A stretch of DNA of 64,000 bases from Acidobacteriota bacterium (GCA_028749115.1 JAQURD010000001.1:152218-216217); one strand, 5' to 3'; shown: positions 1 through 8,675, numbered from the stretch's first letter. Translations and numbers: made by a program. The notes: generated by a model from the letters alone, not told the origin.

Positions 1-534
1 GGAAATTATAGTTTTTGGAACTTTATGAAATTCAGTTGTAGCAAAAATAAATATCGTTCTGGTTGGTGGTTCTTCCAGAGTTTTGAGCAGGGCATTAAAA
101 GCATCCCGGCTAAGCTGATGGACCTCATCAATAATAATTATCCGGTAGCGGCTATGCATCGGCTCATATTGAATGCTCTCCCTTAAGGCTTTAACGTCTT
201 CGATACCACGGTTAGAGGCACCATCAATTTCGATAAAATCAATGAGTCTGTCGTCATTTATAGCCTGACACAGGTCACATTGATTACAGGGCTCGGGGGC
301 GGGTCCTGATTGGCAATTAAGCGCCTTAGCCAGAATTCTGGCCACTGTCGTCTTACCTACGCCCCTCATGCCAGAAAATAGGTAGGCATGGCTGATTCTA
401 TTTTCTTTTATAGCATTTTGAAGTGTTCTGACGATTGCCCCCTGACCAATAACTTCAGCAAATGTTTTTGGCCGGTATTTTCTGGCCAGGACCAGATAAG
501 GTCCCGCACTATTCTTAATCAGTTCTTCCATCAT
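1..534 (-). CDS. dnaX: DNA polymerase III subunit gamma/tau, N-terminal part (cut by window edge)
   Basis: Clamp-loader ATPase of the replicative polymerase. I translated it directly because the ORF track omits it: 178 codons are open from ATG 534 to the window edge. Visible are the Walker A motif GMRGVGKT (about residues 55-62), the zinc-binding cysteines (C74 and the CNQCDLC cluster at 83-89), and the Walker B motif DEVH (136-139) followed by QLS where DEVHMLS is usual. The start is an ATG-ATG pair and I take the first. Upstream only a weak GAG purine tract is seen. The rest of the AAA+ module, the collar domain and any tau-specific domain lie outside the window. Identity is firm. Confidence 0.95.
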   Translation of the reverse strand, partial: MMEELIKNSAGPYLVLARKYRPKTFAEVIGQGAIVRTLQNAIKENRISHAYLFSGMRGVGKTTVARILAKALNCQSGPAPEPCNQCDLCQAINDDRLIDFIEIDGASNRGIEDVKALRESIQYEPMHSRYRIIIIDEVHQLSRDAFNALLKTLEEPPTRTIFIFATTEFHKVPKTIIS

Positions 535-654
535 GTTCTCAAGTCTGAATAGAAATCATTTTTATCTTATCATAATCAGTCTAAAATTCAACTGATAACA
601 ATGCGCTGGCCAGCTTGATTCCGGGATGAATTTTGGCCAGGAAGAGATTACAAT

Positions 655-1545
655 GTGGCTGAGATGAATCAAAGAAAAAGAGGTCTGATTTTTGTTCATC
701 TAGCTGTTTTTTTATTTGGTTTTCCGGGCGTCATTAGTCAGCTGGTTGACTTGCCCTCTTATGGCCTGACCTTCTGGCGGGTAACGCTGGCCAGTTTTGC
801 TCTTTTTTTGCTTATCAAAATTAAATCTGAAAAAATTTCCTGGCCGACTCAACTGCTTGATGGCTGCCTGATTGTTTGTTCCGGGCTTCTTCTCGCTTTT
901 CACTGGACGGCATTTTTTAAATCAATTCAGGTTTCAACCGTGGCTATTGGTTTGCTCTCCTATTCATCTTTTCCTATTTTTACAGTTTTCCTTGAACCCT
1001 GGCTTCTGGCCAGCCGGTTTAAAAAAATAAATTTATTTCTGGCTGTCATCTGCCTTTCGGGAATATATTTGATTATTCCAGAATTCAATTTAAGGAATAC
1101 CGTCTTTATTGGAGTTCTCTGGGGAGTGGCTGCTGGTTTTTCTTTTTCCTGGCTGACTATTATCAATCGAAAGCTGAGCAGACACTACTCAAGCCTGATT
1201 CTGGCCTTTTATCAAGAAATCCTGGCCATGCTTTTTTTACTGCCTGTTTTCCTGTTCAAGAAGTTCACCTGGCCGGGAACCCTAAAAAGCCTGGGCTTGG
1301 TTATTTTTTTAGGAGTCTTTTGCACAGCCCTGGCCCATACCCTCTTTATTAGAGGTTTAAGGGAGATTGAAGCCCAAGTTTCCAGTCTGATTAGCCTGCT
1401 GGAACCAGTTTATGGAATCATTCTCGGTTATTTGATACTTAAAGAAAAGCCTGGCTTAAAAACGCTGGCTGGCGGCCTGCTGATTTTAGGCTCAATTCTC
1501 TGGTTGTCTTATCATGGCGCTCGCGAAGCTAATGGACAGAGTTAA
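655..1545 (+). CDS. EamA/DMT-family transporter
   Basis: Inner-membrane permease of the drug/metabolite transporter superfamily. The 296 residues form two EamA repeats of about five hydrophobic helices each. The first starts around residue 10 (LIFVHLAVFLFGFPG) and the second around 150, ending with the typical SLISLLEPVYGIILGYLILKE block followed by a short tail. The start is GTG 655, preceded by GGAAGAG eight bases upstream; ATG 664 is an alternative. It stands alone, divergent from dnaX and converging within 9 bp on the lipoprotein gene. Substrate cannot be read from sequence; homologues export amino acids, metabolites or drugs. Confidence 0.85.
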   Translation: MAEMNQRKRGLIFVHLAVFLFGFPGVISQLVDLPSYGLTFWRVTLASFALFLLIKIKSEKISWPTQLLDGCLIVCSGLLLAFHWTAFFKSIQVSTVAIGLLSYSSFPIFTVFLEPWLLASRFKKINLFLAVICLSGIYLIIPEFNLRNTVFIGVLWGVAAGFSFSWLTIINRKLSRHYSSLILAFYQEILAMLFLLPVFLFKKFTWPGTLKSLGLVIFLGVFCTALAHTLFIRGLREIEAQVSSLISLLEPVYGIILGYLILKEKPGLKTLAGGLLILGSILWLSYHGAREANGQS

Positions 1546-1554
1546 TTTCAATTT

Positions 1555-2691
1555 TTAAGTATCTTTTTGTCTTAAAGATTCTGGATTGATAGTCTTCTTT
1601 TCCTTCTCCTGTCTTTGTAAGAGCTGTTGTTTTTCCTCCTGGTGCTGCTGTTTCAACTGCTCAACTTTTTGCTGGAGATCATCTAATTTTTTTTGCTTTT
1701 CTTGAGGAGAAGCAGTTTTAATCTCTTTATCAGCCTCTTTTTTTAATTTATCTATTTCCTTTTTCTGAGTTCTTTCCAGTAAGACCTGTTCTCGCTGATG
1801 ATATGAATTAAGAGAGTCTGTATCGTAGCTTAACCTGTCTGGTGTTACCTTTTGCTCTATTTCTTCTCCGCTCATAACTCTTCCCGGCGTAACTGATTCT
1901 TTTTTAATAACCGGCCTGTATATTCTAACTTCGTTCTGGCTGACCTTTTCCTCATCTGGTTGCTTGATTTCTCTTAACTTTACGCTGTTTACCGGCCTGC
2001 CCGTTACCCTCTCTACCTGCTGCGGACTCAATCCATCATTAACAATAACATTATTTTTTATTCTAACCCGGTCGCCGATGACTGTTGAATTAATTATTGT
2101 TCTGTTTCTTTCAGGAGGTAAGACCCAATTTGCCAGATGGCGATCATGAAAATGACGGCCTTCTACAAAAACCCACAGCTCATAGTGGATGTTCTTGTTT
2201 CTCCAGTCAAATCCATATCCCGGCCTGAATGGGATATCAGGAGGAACAGGTGCCCAGCCTAGATAAATATCATTGTATCTCCAGATGACCCAGGCTGGAG
2301 CCCAGTCAACATCAGGCACCCAAAACCAGCCCAGACGTGCGTCCCGACCCCAGCGGCCATAATGGAAGGGCAGCCAGCCCCATTTATAAGCTGAAACCCA
2401 GGTCCAGCCATAATCGGTCCAGGCCCAGTAGCCATGAATATAAGGATGCCAGCGGGCACCCACTCCCTTTGGCACCCAGACATAACCGAATGGAGAGTAG
2501 TTTATCCAGAAACCAAATCCGTCCAGATAATTATAAATATAGCCAAAGGTTATTTCCGGAGCTACCGGTTGCCCATAATAAGAGCTCGTTTCATATGGGT
2601 GACTGGATGGTCTTTCTTCAGGCGGAACATATATCAAACAACTAACTGAAAGAAAAAGGGCCAGAGCCACTAAAAGAATTGATTTTTTCAT
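1555..2691 (-). CDS. Exported lipoprotein with Trp/Tyr-rich DUF6600-type domain and C-terminal coiled coil
   Basis: The first 18 residues are a lipoprotein signal with lipobox LSVSC, so the mature protein should be lipid-anchored. Residues about 45-165 are very rich in W, Y, G and P, with repeated motifs such as GYVWVPKGV, GYWAWTDYGWTWVS, GRWG and YLGWAPVPP. This pattern matches what I know of DUF6600. The middle is a mixed segment (VIVNDGLSPQQVERVTGRPV). The last 90 residues are a charged coiled coil rich in K, E and Q. SD GGGAGG precedes ATG 2691. Function is unknown; a structural or surface role at the envelope is inference. The family name is from memory of the motif pattern. Confidence 0.7.
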   Translation of the reverse strand: MKKSILLVALALFLSVSCLIYVPPEERPSSHPYETSSYYGQPVAPEITFGYIYNYLDGFGFWINYSPFGYVWVPKGVGARWHPYIHGYWAWTDYGWTWVSAYKWGWLPFHYGRWGRDARLGWFWVPDVDWAPAWVIWRYNDIYLGWAPVPPDIPFRPGYGFDWRNKNIHYELWVFVEGRHFHDRHLANWVLPPERNRTIINSTVIGDRVRIKNNVIVNDGLSPQQVERVTGRPVNSVKLREIKQPDEEKVSQNEVRIYRPVIKKESVTPGRVMSGEEIEQKVTPDRLSYDTDSLNSYHQREQVLLERTQKKEIDKLKKEADKEIKTASPQEKQKKLDDLQQKVEQLKQQHQEEKQQLLQRQEKEKKTINPESLRQKDT

Positions 2692-2822
2692 CTTTTCCTC
2701 CCGTCCTTAGCTTTGCAAAAAACGGGTATTAAGCCTTTCACTTTGTTCAACCTATAAAAAAGCCATGATCTGTCAGTTTTATCCTCCCGGCTGTCCTTAA
2801 AAAAGGGCAGCTGTCTGGCATT

Positions 2823-4028
2823 TTAGTTTAGCTTTTTAAAGACTCTCTTTATCTTTTTATAGGCCCAATCCAGATCTTTTTTATTGATTATTAATGGCGG
2901 AGCAAATCTAATCACGTTTTCATGAGTCTCTTTGCAGAGCAGTCCCTCTTTCATCAGCTCTTCACAAAAACGGCGAGCCCCGCCTGCCTCAGGATAAAGC
3001 TCAAGGCCAATCAGCAGGCCGCGGCCTCTGATTTCTTTTATATGCTTGCTTTTAATGGTTCTAAGCTTTTCCAAAAAATAAGAGCCTTTTTCGAATGCAT
3101 TTTCAACCAGTTTCTCATCCTGAATAACTCGAAGGGATTCTCGAGCGACAGCACAGGCTAATGGATTACCGCCAAAAGTTGAACCATGCTCACCAGGCTT
3201 AAATAATCCCATAATTTCGCCGGTTGATAAAACGGCCGAAACAGCATAACATCCTCCGCCCAGGGATTTGCCGATAACCATGATGTCAGGTTTAACACCT
3301 TCATAATCGCAGGCAAACATTTTGCCGACCCGGCCGAGTCCAGTTTGAATTTCATCAGCAACAAAAAGGACATTATTTTTTTGACAGATTTCCTTTGCTT
3401 TGTTCAGGAAACCATCTGGTGGTATTAAAATTCCAGCTTCAGCCTGAATAGGTTCAACCAGAAAGGCTGCTGTCCGTGGAGTAATAGCTGCCTCCAGGGC
3501 GGCAATATCACCAAAGGGAATAATTTTAAAACCAGGAGTAAATGGCCCAAAATCCTGACGGTAAAGAGGATCAGTTGAGAAGCTGATGATAGTGACAGTT
3601 CGTCCATGAAAATTATTAGTGCAGGCAATGATTTCTGCTTCATCCTGAGGGATACCCTTTTTCTGGTAAGCCCATTTTCTGGCCAATTTGATGGCTGTTT
3701 CCACTGCTTCTGCCCCAGAATTCATGGGCAAAACCATGTTGAATCCGGTCAATTCGCACAGCTCCTTAGCCAAAAGAGGCCATTGATCATTCCTGAAAGC
3801 TCTGGAAGTCAGGGTCAACTTCCTGGCCTGATTCTGCAGCACCTTGACAATTCTGGGGTGACAATGTCCCTGGTTAACAGCTGAATAAGCACTTAAAAAA
3901 TCGAGATATTTTTTCCCTTCTATGTCCCACATCCAGATACCTCTGGCTTTAGTAATAACTACATCCAGCGGCAGATAGTTATGGGCTCCATAGATACCCT
4001 CCAGAATAATGTAATCTTGGCTATCCAT
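2823..4028 (-). CDS. rocD: Ornithine aminotransferase (class III, PLP-dependent)
   Basis: Transfers the delta-amino group of ornithine to 2-oxoglutarate, giving glutamate-5-semialdehyde in arginine/ornithine breakdown or proline formation. At 401 residues it has the usual length. Seen: GIYGAHNYLPLDVV and FLSAYSAVNQGHCHP near the N-terminus, which are ornithine-aminotransferase hallmarks; the PLP-contact segment NSGAEAVETAIKLARKW; DEIQTGLGR with the PLP aspartate at about 225; and the Schiff-base lysine at about 254 in GKSLGGG. SD GGAG lies eight bases before ATG 4028; an ATG four bases earlier runs into a stop at once. It sits alone downstream of a tRNA-Ser gene. Other class III aminotransferases are less likely given the N-terminal motifs. 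Confidence 0.9.
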   Translation of the reverse strand: MDSQDYIILEGIYGAHNYLPLDVVITKARGIWMWDIEGKKYLDFLSAYSAVNQGHCHPRIVKVLQNQARKLTLTSRAFRNDQWPLLAKELCELTGFNMVLPMNSGAEAVETAIKLARKWAYQKKGIPQDEAEIIACTNNFHGRTVTIISFSTDPLYRQDFGPFTPGFKIIPFGDIAALEAAITPRTAAFLVEPIQAEAGILIPPDGFLNKAKEICQKNNVLFVADEIQTGLGRVGKMFACDYEGVKPDIMVIGKSLGGGCYAVSAVLSTGEIMGLFKPGEHGSTFGGNPLACAVARESLRVIQDEKLVENAFEKGSYFLEKLRTIKSKHIKEIRGRGLLIGLELYPEAGGARRFCEELMKEGLLCKETHENVIRFAPPLIINKKDLDWAYKKIKRVFKKLN

Positions 4029-4051
4029 CCATAGCTCCTTTCCAAAAATTA

Positions 4052-4146
<95 letters not shown>

Positions 4147-4220
4147 GGCTCAAACTTTATTCAAAAAGAAAGGTTACCAAAATAATTCAACGAAATCAAT
4201 TTGCCAGGAACAGAAAAAAA

Positions 4221-5246
4221 CTATGGCCTGTAGATTGAGATTATATCTTTCAGAAGAGCTGCGGCTGCGCCTTTGGGATTGGACTGTCCGCCGCTAACAG
4301 CTATCCAGCCCATTGTATCAGTATAAAAAACAATGCCTTTGCTTGTTCCATTAATCATGGCCAGGGGATGATGGCGTTCAAGCAGGGCCAGGCCGACTTC
4401 AATTTTCCAGGGAGATCCTGCCTTTTCCTGATAACATTTTCCGAACAGCTTTAAAATCTTGTTCAAGCTATTTGCCTTTTCCATTATATCCCGGTTGATT
4501 CCACGAATACCTCTGACCTGAACATCACTCAGTTTGATCCGGCTATCCAGCACTTCATTAGCAATTATGATCATTTTGGCCGCAGTATCCCAGCCATCAA
4601 TATCTATTGACGGGTCAGGCTCGGCTATGCCTTTTTCCTGGGCCTCCTTCAGAGCCTGGTTAAAATCAAGACCGCCAGCCATTCTGGTCAGGATATAATT
4701 GGTGGTGCCGTTCAGTATCCCCTCCATTGTCATTATCTCAGTTCCAGCCAGTGCGCGCTGTCCAACATCAATTGTTGGTAAAGCAGCGGCGGCGGCGGCG
4801 CTGGCTTTGATAACCAACCCTTTTTCTTTAGCCAGGTCTTTTAACTCATCGGGCTTCAGCACCAGTGCCCCTTTACTGGCGGTAGCCACATGCCAGCCTT
4901 TTTCCAGAGCCAGTCTGATCAAAGACAGGCCAGGCTCGCCGCTGGTCAGATTAGAAGGAGTGCAATCAACCAGAACTCCCTGGTTAAATTCGTTCAGTAA
5001 ATCAGAAATAGTAATTTCCTTTATCCAGTCATCCAGATTATCGAGTTCTCCTTCTGAAAAGTATGAAGGAGATAAAACTTTTTGAGTACTGGAAAGAAGC
5101 ATAATGCCTTTTTGGCGGGCAATTCCCCGCAGCTCAAGCTGCAAGCCATAGCGAAACTGACAGGCATCATATGTTGTCTTGAGAAGTTCAAAGAAAGCCC
5201 GACCGACATGGCCAAAGCCAACTAGAATGATGTTTATTTTTTCCAT
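4221..5246 (-). CDS. hom: Homoserine dehydrogenase
   Basis: Reduces aspartate-semialdehyde to homoserine, the branch point to threonine and methionine. At 341 residues it is a short, monofunctional form: no aspartokinase fusion and no C-terminal ACT domain, so allosteric feedback through ACT is not expected. The N-terminal Rossmann motif GFGHVG is at residues 10-15. ALEKGWHVATASKGALVL and GILNGTTNYILTRM are the conserved catalytic-domain blocks, and ISDVQVRGIRGI follows. An alanine run (ASAAAAAALPT) encoded by GCC/GCG repeats replaces the usual more varied segment. SD GAGG is five bases before ATG 5246. The gene sits between two tRNA-Ser genes on the same strand. Confidence 0.9.
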   Translation of the reverse strand: MEKINIILVGFGHVGRAFFELLKTTYDACQFRYGLQLELRGIARQKGIMLLSSTQKVLSPSYFSEGELDNLDDWIKEITISDLLNEFNQGVLVDCTPSNLTSGEPGLSLIRLALEKGWHVATASKGALVLKPDELKDLAKEKGLVIKASAAAAAALPTIDVGQRALAGTEIMTMEGILNGTTNYILTRMAGGLDFNQALKEAQEKGIAEPDPSIDIDGWDTAAKMIIIANEVLDSRIKLSDVQVRGIRGINRDIMEKANSLNKILKLFGKCYQEKAGSPWKIEVGLALLERHHPLAMINGTSKGIVFYTDTMGWIAVSGGQSNPKGAAAALLKDIISIYRP

Positions 5247-5277
5247 ATTAACCTCAGTTCAGGGCAATTATTTCCTG

Positions 5278-5308
5278 ACTGGCGGAGAGGGCGGGATTCG
5301 AACCCGCG
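5278..5308. repeat. 31-bp direct repeat, copy 2 (tRNA-Ser 3' half)
   Basis: Identical to 4052-4082. It spans the CCA end, acceptor strand and T-arm of tRNA-Ser(CGA). The pair of repeats is about 1.2 kb apart in the same orientation. Confidence 0.85.
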
Positions 5309-5374
5309 ATTCCGGTAATTAACCGGAATAACGGTTTTCGAGACCGTCGCCTTCAACCACTCGGCCACCTCTCC
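5280..5374 (-). tRNA. tRNA-Ser (anticodon CGA)
   Basis: A minus-strand 95-nt type II tRNA. The acceptor GGAGAGG/CCTCTCC, discriminator G and encoded CCA are the same as in the neighbouring tRNA-Ser. The anticodon stem ACGGT/ACCGT holds loop CTCGAAA, giving anticodon CGA for UCG codons. The long variable arm (TTCCGGTTAATTACCGGAA) folds as a strong hairpin. Confidence 0.95.
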
Positions 5375-5418
5375 TTTGCCTGTAATTTACTTTAACTTCT
5401 TCAAGTTTTCAACTTTTC

Positions 5419-5889
5419 TTAAACTTTTTTCATCCGCCGCCTGGCTTGAAAAAATTCACTCATCAGATGACTGCAAGCCTGGCTCAATATCCCTGAACAA
5501 ATTTCAAGCTGATGATTGGACTCCTTAAGTGGAATGGCTAACCTGGAAACGATGGCTCCCTGCTTTTTATCATTTGTTCCATAGACGAGCCTTTTTATTC
5601 GAGCCTGAAGAATAGCCCCCAAGCACATCGGGCACGGCTCAACGGTTACATATAAGGTCAAGCCCTTCAGCCGGTAATTCATAAGCTTCCTGCCTGCTTT
5701 CCTCAGAGTGATAATTTCAGCATGACCGGCTGGATCACAGCGAGAAATTGATTGATTATGCCCTCGGGCGATAATATAATCATCTTTAATCAGAACCGCC
5801 CCTACCGGGACTTCGCCTTTAGCTCCAGCCTTTCTAGCTTCGGCCAGAGCCTTTTTCATGAAAAACATATCCCTTTTTTCATTTTCCAT
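5419..5889 (-). CDS. tadA: tRNA(adenine34) deaminase TadA
   Basis: Deaminates the wobble adenosine of tRNA-Arg(ACG) to inosine. The zinc-binding cytidine-deaminase signature is complete: HAE at residues 56-58 (H ligand, E proton shuttle) and PCPMC with two cysteine ligands at 86 and 89. The 156-residue product from ATG 5889 matches family length. The ORF track start at 5970 would add 27 residues unlike the family. A later ATG (MKKALAEARK) has AAGGG eleven bases upstream and is another possible start. KGEVPVGAVL is the usual TadA N-terminal block. It follows directly downstream of nothing recognisable and lies just upstream of a tRNA-Ser gene. Confidence 0.9.
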   Translation of the reverse strand: MENEKRDMFFMKKALAEARKAGAKGEVPVGAVLIKDDYIIARGHNQSISRCDPAGHAEIITLRKAGRKLMNYRLKGLTLYVTVEPCPMCLGAILQARIKRLVYGTNDKKQGAIVSRLAIPLKESNHQLEICSGILSQACSHLMSEFFQARRRMKKV

Positions 5890-6085
5890 CAGGAAGATTA
5901 TTTTAGACTTAATTTGAAAAGCAAACAACTGCCATGAAGTGAATTGCCTGTCTTTACGCCCTCTGCACAATTGAATAGACTCTTTTGGTGAAAAGAAGAA
6001 GAATGAACCGGCAGGGCAAATTATTAAATGTATAATAGCCAGATGATATTGACAGCCGGTTGAAATCCATTTAAGATAACTGCTT

Positions 6086-7252
6086 ATGCTTCAACTAGAT
6101 CAAGACTTCAGGCAGTCGCGACCGGTTTTTACCGTTAGCCTGATTTTGGCCATATTATTTTTCTCTTTACTTATGCCTCTTCTGGCCGAAGATAAAGCTG
6201 ACCAGCCGGCTGACCACCAGACTGAAGAAGAAAAGACAGAAAGCAAGAAAATTGGCCTGACAGCCTTGCCTATTTTATATTACACGCCAGAAACCAAACT
6301 GGCTTTTGGAGCGGGCGGGATTTTGACTTACCGCTTTGGGCTGGTTTTTAAAGAAACCAGGCCAAGTACTCTTTATTTTGCTGGGCTTTATACTCTGATG
6401 AAGCAATATAGTTTCCAGATTAAACCTGAAGTTTATCTTAAAAATAATTCTTTTTTTTTGGCGGCGAATTTTTTAGCAGAAAGATTTCCGACTAAGTTCT
6501 GGGGCATTGGACCTCAGACAACCGAAGATCAGGTAGAAGAGTACACCCCTCAAACCTATTTTATGGAATTAGGCTATCAGGGAAGATTTTTCCATAACCT
6601 GCCGCTCTACCTGGGGATTAGATATCATCTGGAAAAAACTTACATAGTTGAGAAAGAACCAGGTAAACTTATTGATCAAGGATTAGTTCCGGGCAGTCAG
6701 GGCGGCTGGATCTCTGGACCGGGGCTGATTGTCAACTATGACAACAGGGACAACATTTTTTACCCTTCCTCTGGCTATTATCTTCAGTTCTTTGGCTTCT
6801 GGAATAATAGAATATTCGGCAGCAGTTTTAATTATCTCAACTTTGTCTTAGATGCCCGTCGTTATCTTGAAGTTGGTGCCAAACAGGTTCTTGTTCTGCA
6901 GGGATTTTTAGAAACGGCAAGTGGCAATGTCCCGTTCTACAAATTCCCTAAGATAGGGGGAAATTTGCTCAGAGGCTATTATGGCGGCCGCTTTCGTGAC
7001 CACAATATACTGGCTTTTCAGACTGAATACAGATTTCCTATCTGGAAAAAGCTGAGTGGTGTAGCCTTCGCTGGCCTGGGAACACTGGCTGATAGTATTA
7101 AACATTTTTCCTGGGATAATCTAAAATATTCGGCTGGCTTTGGCCTCAGATTTAAGGTTATACCCCGGGAAAAAGTCAACATTAGGATTGATTTTGCTTT
7201 CGGGCCCGGAGGCACTTCCGGCATCTATATGAGTGCAGGGGAAGTTTTCTAA
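6086..7252 (+). CDS. BamA/TamA-family outer-membrane protein (barrel domain only)
   Basis: A signal-like hydrophobic stretch (about residues 17-35, VSLILAILFFSLLMPLLA) is followed by a charged linker rich in D, E, K and Q. About 330 residues of alternating beta-strand pattern ending in Phe follow. Blocks typical of the D15/bacterial surface antigen barrel are visible: GPGLIVNYDNRDNIFYPSSGYY, then FPKIGGNLLRGYYGGRFRD (the conserved RG..R region), then EYRFPIWKKLSG. There are no POTRA repeats, so it is probably not the core BamA. Role is unknown; export or anchoring at the outer membrane is inference. No good SD is seen before ATG 6086. A TATAAT at 6031 lacks a clear -35. Confidence 0.8.
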   Translation: MLQLDQDFRQSRPVFTVSLILAILFFSLLMPLLAEDKADQPADHQTEEEKTESKKIGLTALPILYYTPETKLAFGAGGILTYRFGLVFKETRPSTLYFAGLYTLMKQYSFQIKPEVYLKNNSFFLAANFLAERFPTKFWGIGPQTTEDQVEEYTPQTYFMELGYQGRFFHNLPLYLGIRYHLEKTYIVEKEPGKLIDQGLVPGSQGGWISGPGLIVNYDNRDNIFYPSSGYYLQFFGFWNNRIFGSSFNYLNFVLDARRYLEVGAKQVLVLQGFLETASGNVPFYKFPKIGGNLLRGYYGGRFRDHNILAFQTEYRFPIWKKLSGVAFAGLGTLADSIKHFSWDNLKYSAGFGLRFKVIPREKVNIRIDFAFGPGGTSGIYMSAGEVF

Positions 7253-7268
7253 TTCTAATTTTTTGTTC

Positions 7269-8162
7269 CTATCTGTTTTCGGCGGCACAAGTTGCCTTTT
7301 TTCCTGGAGATTTATTCCCTTTAAGCTTGAAGCCTGATGAAATACAGGATGTCGGGCAGGCCCCCTGACATTTCAAGCATCTGACACAGCGTGAATTAGC
7401 GGCGTTTTCATATATCTTAATATCAACCGGGCAAACTCTCTGGCAGGCATTACATCGAAGGCAGTTATCAAGGTCAAGTTTTATCTGAAAAGCACTTATC
7501 TTATTAAAAAAGCCGAGAATTGTCCCCAGAGGACAGATCGTCCGGCAAAATGGACGTTCGCTTAAGGCCATCCAGATGAAAAAAAGCCCCAGCCAGCTGG
7601 CTTTCCAGGTAAAAAGAAATCCAAGTTGAGATCTTATACCCGGATTGAATAAAGCCAGAATTATGCCCGCTTCGAGGGTCCCGGCCGGGCATAACCACTT
7701 ACAGAACCAGGGAAGCCCGAAGCCAAGGCTGTCAACAATCAATAAGGGCAGCAAAATGACAAGGATAAGAAGAACAGCATATCTAAGATAACTTAAAAAA
7801 GCTGGTATTTTTAATTTTGGGATAGGGATTTTATATACCACTTCCTGGAAAAATCCAAAAGGGCATAACCAGCCGCAGGGCAAGCGGCCGCCGGCAACAC
7901 CGATGAGTCCCAGACTGCCCGCCACGTAAAGGCCAATCTTTTTATGACCAAGGCTCAGGTTGTATCTTAAAGAATCAAAGGCATTCTGAAGTGAACCGAT
8001 CGGGCAGGCCCCGATAGCTGCTGGGCAGGAATAGCAATTAAGAACCGGCAAGCAAAGGCCCTTAGTTTTGACCTGACTGATCTGGCCTTTGAGAAGCGAA
8101 GGGATATCCAGATTAAAACCCAGTGCGGCCAGTAGCTGTACTACTCTTCTTTTCATAGCCAT
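7269..8162 (-). CDS. Membrane-bound 4Fe-4S ferredoxin protein (NapH/YccM-like)
   Basis: An integral-membrane electron-transfer protein. About four to five hydrophobic helices (for example around residues 78-92 and 125-150) are interspersed with cysteine motifs. NCYSCPAAIGACPIG and PCGWLCPFG are the NapH/NosR/RdxA-type membrane cysteine motifs. FCKWLCPAGTLE and FCRTICPLG follow. The C-terminus carries two ferredoxin clusters: CLRCNACQRVCP and CVRCLKCQGACP. It follows the small CXXC protein gene on the same strand, so an operon is likely. Family members pass electrons between quinone or periplasmic partners and cytoplasmic redox enzymes; the partner here is not shown by sequence. Confidence 0.8.
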   Translation of the reverse strand: MAMKRRVVQLLAALGFNLDIPSLLKGQISQVKTKGLCLPVLNCYSCPAAIGACPIGSLQNAFDSLRYNLSLGHKKIGLYVAGSLGLIGVAGGRLPCGWLCPFGFFQEVVYKIPIPKLKIPAFLSYLRYAVLLILVILLPLLIVDSLGFGLPWFCKWLCPAGTLEAGIILALFNPGIRSQLGFLFTWKASWLGLFFIWMALSERPFCRTICPLGTILGFFNKISAFQIKLDLDNCLRCNACQRVCPVDIKIYENAANSRCVRCLKCQGACPTSCISSGFKLKGNKSPGKKATCAAENR

Positions 8163-8183
8163 GGCTAATTTCTCTATCAGGTC

Positions 8184-8324
8184 TTAACCAAGCCCAATGC
8201 ACTCGAGGCAAATAGTTCTGGCTTTCTGCCAGACGATCTGAAATTCTCCAGCCCACAGGCCAAAAACAATACACAGGACGGCAAGGCTTAGCACTGCCCA
8301 GAACCATAACTGCTTTCTTTTCAA
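8184..8324 (-). CDS. Small CXXC membrane protein (CD1871A-like)
   Basis: A 46-residue product: one transmembrane helix (LWFWAVLSLAVLCIVFGLWAG) followed by EFQIVWQKARTICLECIGLG. This matches the pattern I know for CD1871A-type CXXC proteins, which end in a C-L-E-C-I-G motif and often sit beside membrane 4Fe-4S proteins. I choose TTG 8324 because GGAG stands five bases upstream, directly after the TAA of the preceding small ORF. The ORF track's ATG 8378 would read through that upstream gene. The next gene, the 4Fe-4S protein, starts 21 bp downstream. The CXXC pair could be a thiol redox switch; that is inference. Confidence 0.7.
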   Translation of the reverse strand: MKRKQLWFWAVLSLAVLCIVFGLWAGEFQIVWQKARTICLECIGLG

Positions 8325-8335
8325 CGTTTCTCCTT

Positions 8336-8560
8336 TTATTGGGTTGCCATCGCCAGCCAATCTTTTCTGCTCCTCCACTCATTAAAACTATCAGCAAAAA
8401 TTTTAACTCCGGGAAACTTTAAAACATTTTTTAATGATAGCCAGTTATGAGAAGACATAAATCCCTGGCCGCCATGGAGGACAACAATCCTGTCAGGTGT
8501 AATCTTCATAACCAGGCATATGGAGGCTAATAAAATGGAGAAAAGGCCTCTTTTTTTCAT
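8336..8560 (-). CDS. Hypothetical small protein, first of the Fe-S/CXXC operon
   Basis: 74 residues that I do not recognise. The first 18 (MKKRGLFSILLASICLVM) look like a signal or membrane segment. The rest is soluble with HGGQGF and W/N-rich patches. Its TAA lies two bases before the GGAG of the CXXC gene, so the three minus-strand genes 8560-7269 look like one transcript. Upstream of ATG 8560 only GAGAG is seen. A real gene is favoured by this packing, but codon content alone does not prove it. Confidence 0.5.
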   Translation of the reverse strand: MKKRGLFSILLASICLVMKITPDRIVVLHGGQGFMSSHNWLSLKNVLKFPGVKIFADSFNEWRSRKDWLAMATQ

Positions 8561-8666
8561 TTTCTCTCACAACTGTTCTTCTATTTAAGCACATTCTATT
8601 TAAATTTTCTATGTGTGAATCCTGGCCAGTTTTTTCCTGCCCTGTATTCTATCTAATTTTATCTTG

Positions 8667-8675
8667 TGATATAAT
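8667..8675 (+). promoter_or_regulatory. Extended -10 promoter element
   Basis: TGATATAAT matches the extended -10 consensus (TGnTATAAT). It lies about 84 bases before the likely start of the FAD dehydrogenase operon. No good -35 is visible, which extended -10 promoters tolerate. Confidence 0.4.

Noticed and set aside
712-1166. Minus-strand ORFs opposite the EamA gene
   Set aside because: Shadows of a clear transporter frame; composition follows the antisense of hydrophobic codons.
2775-2815. Stem-loop after the ornithine aminotransferase stop as a terminator
   Set aside because: The T-run lies in the loop rather than after the stem on the minus strand.
6031-6036. TATAAT upstream of the BamA-like gene
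   Set aside because: No -35 at 16-18 bases; kept only as a note in that gene's entry.
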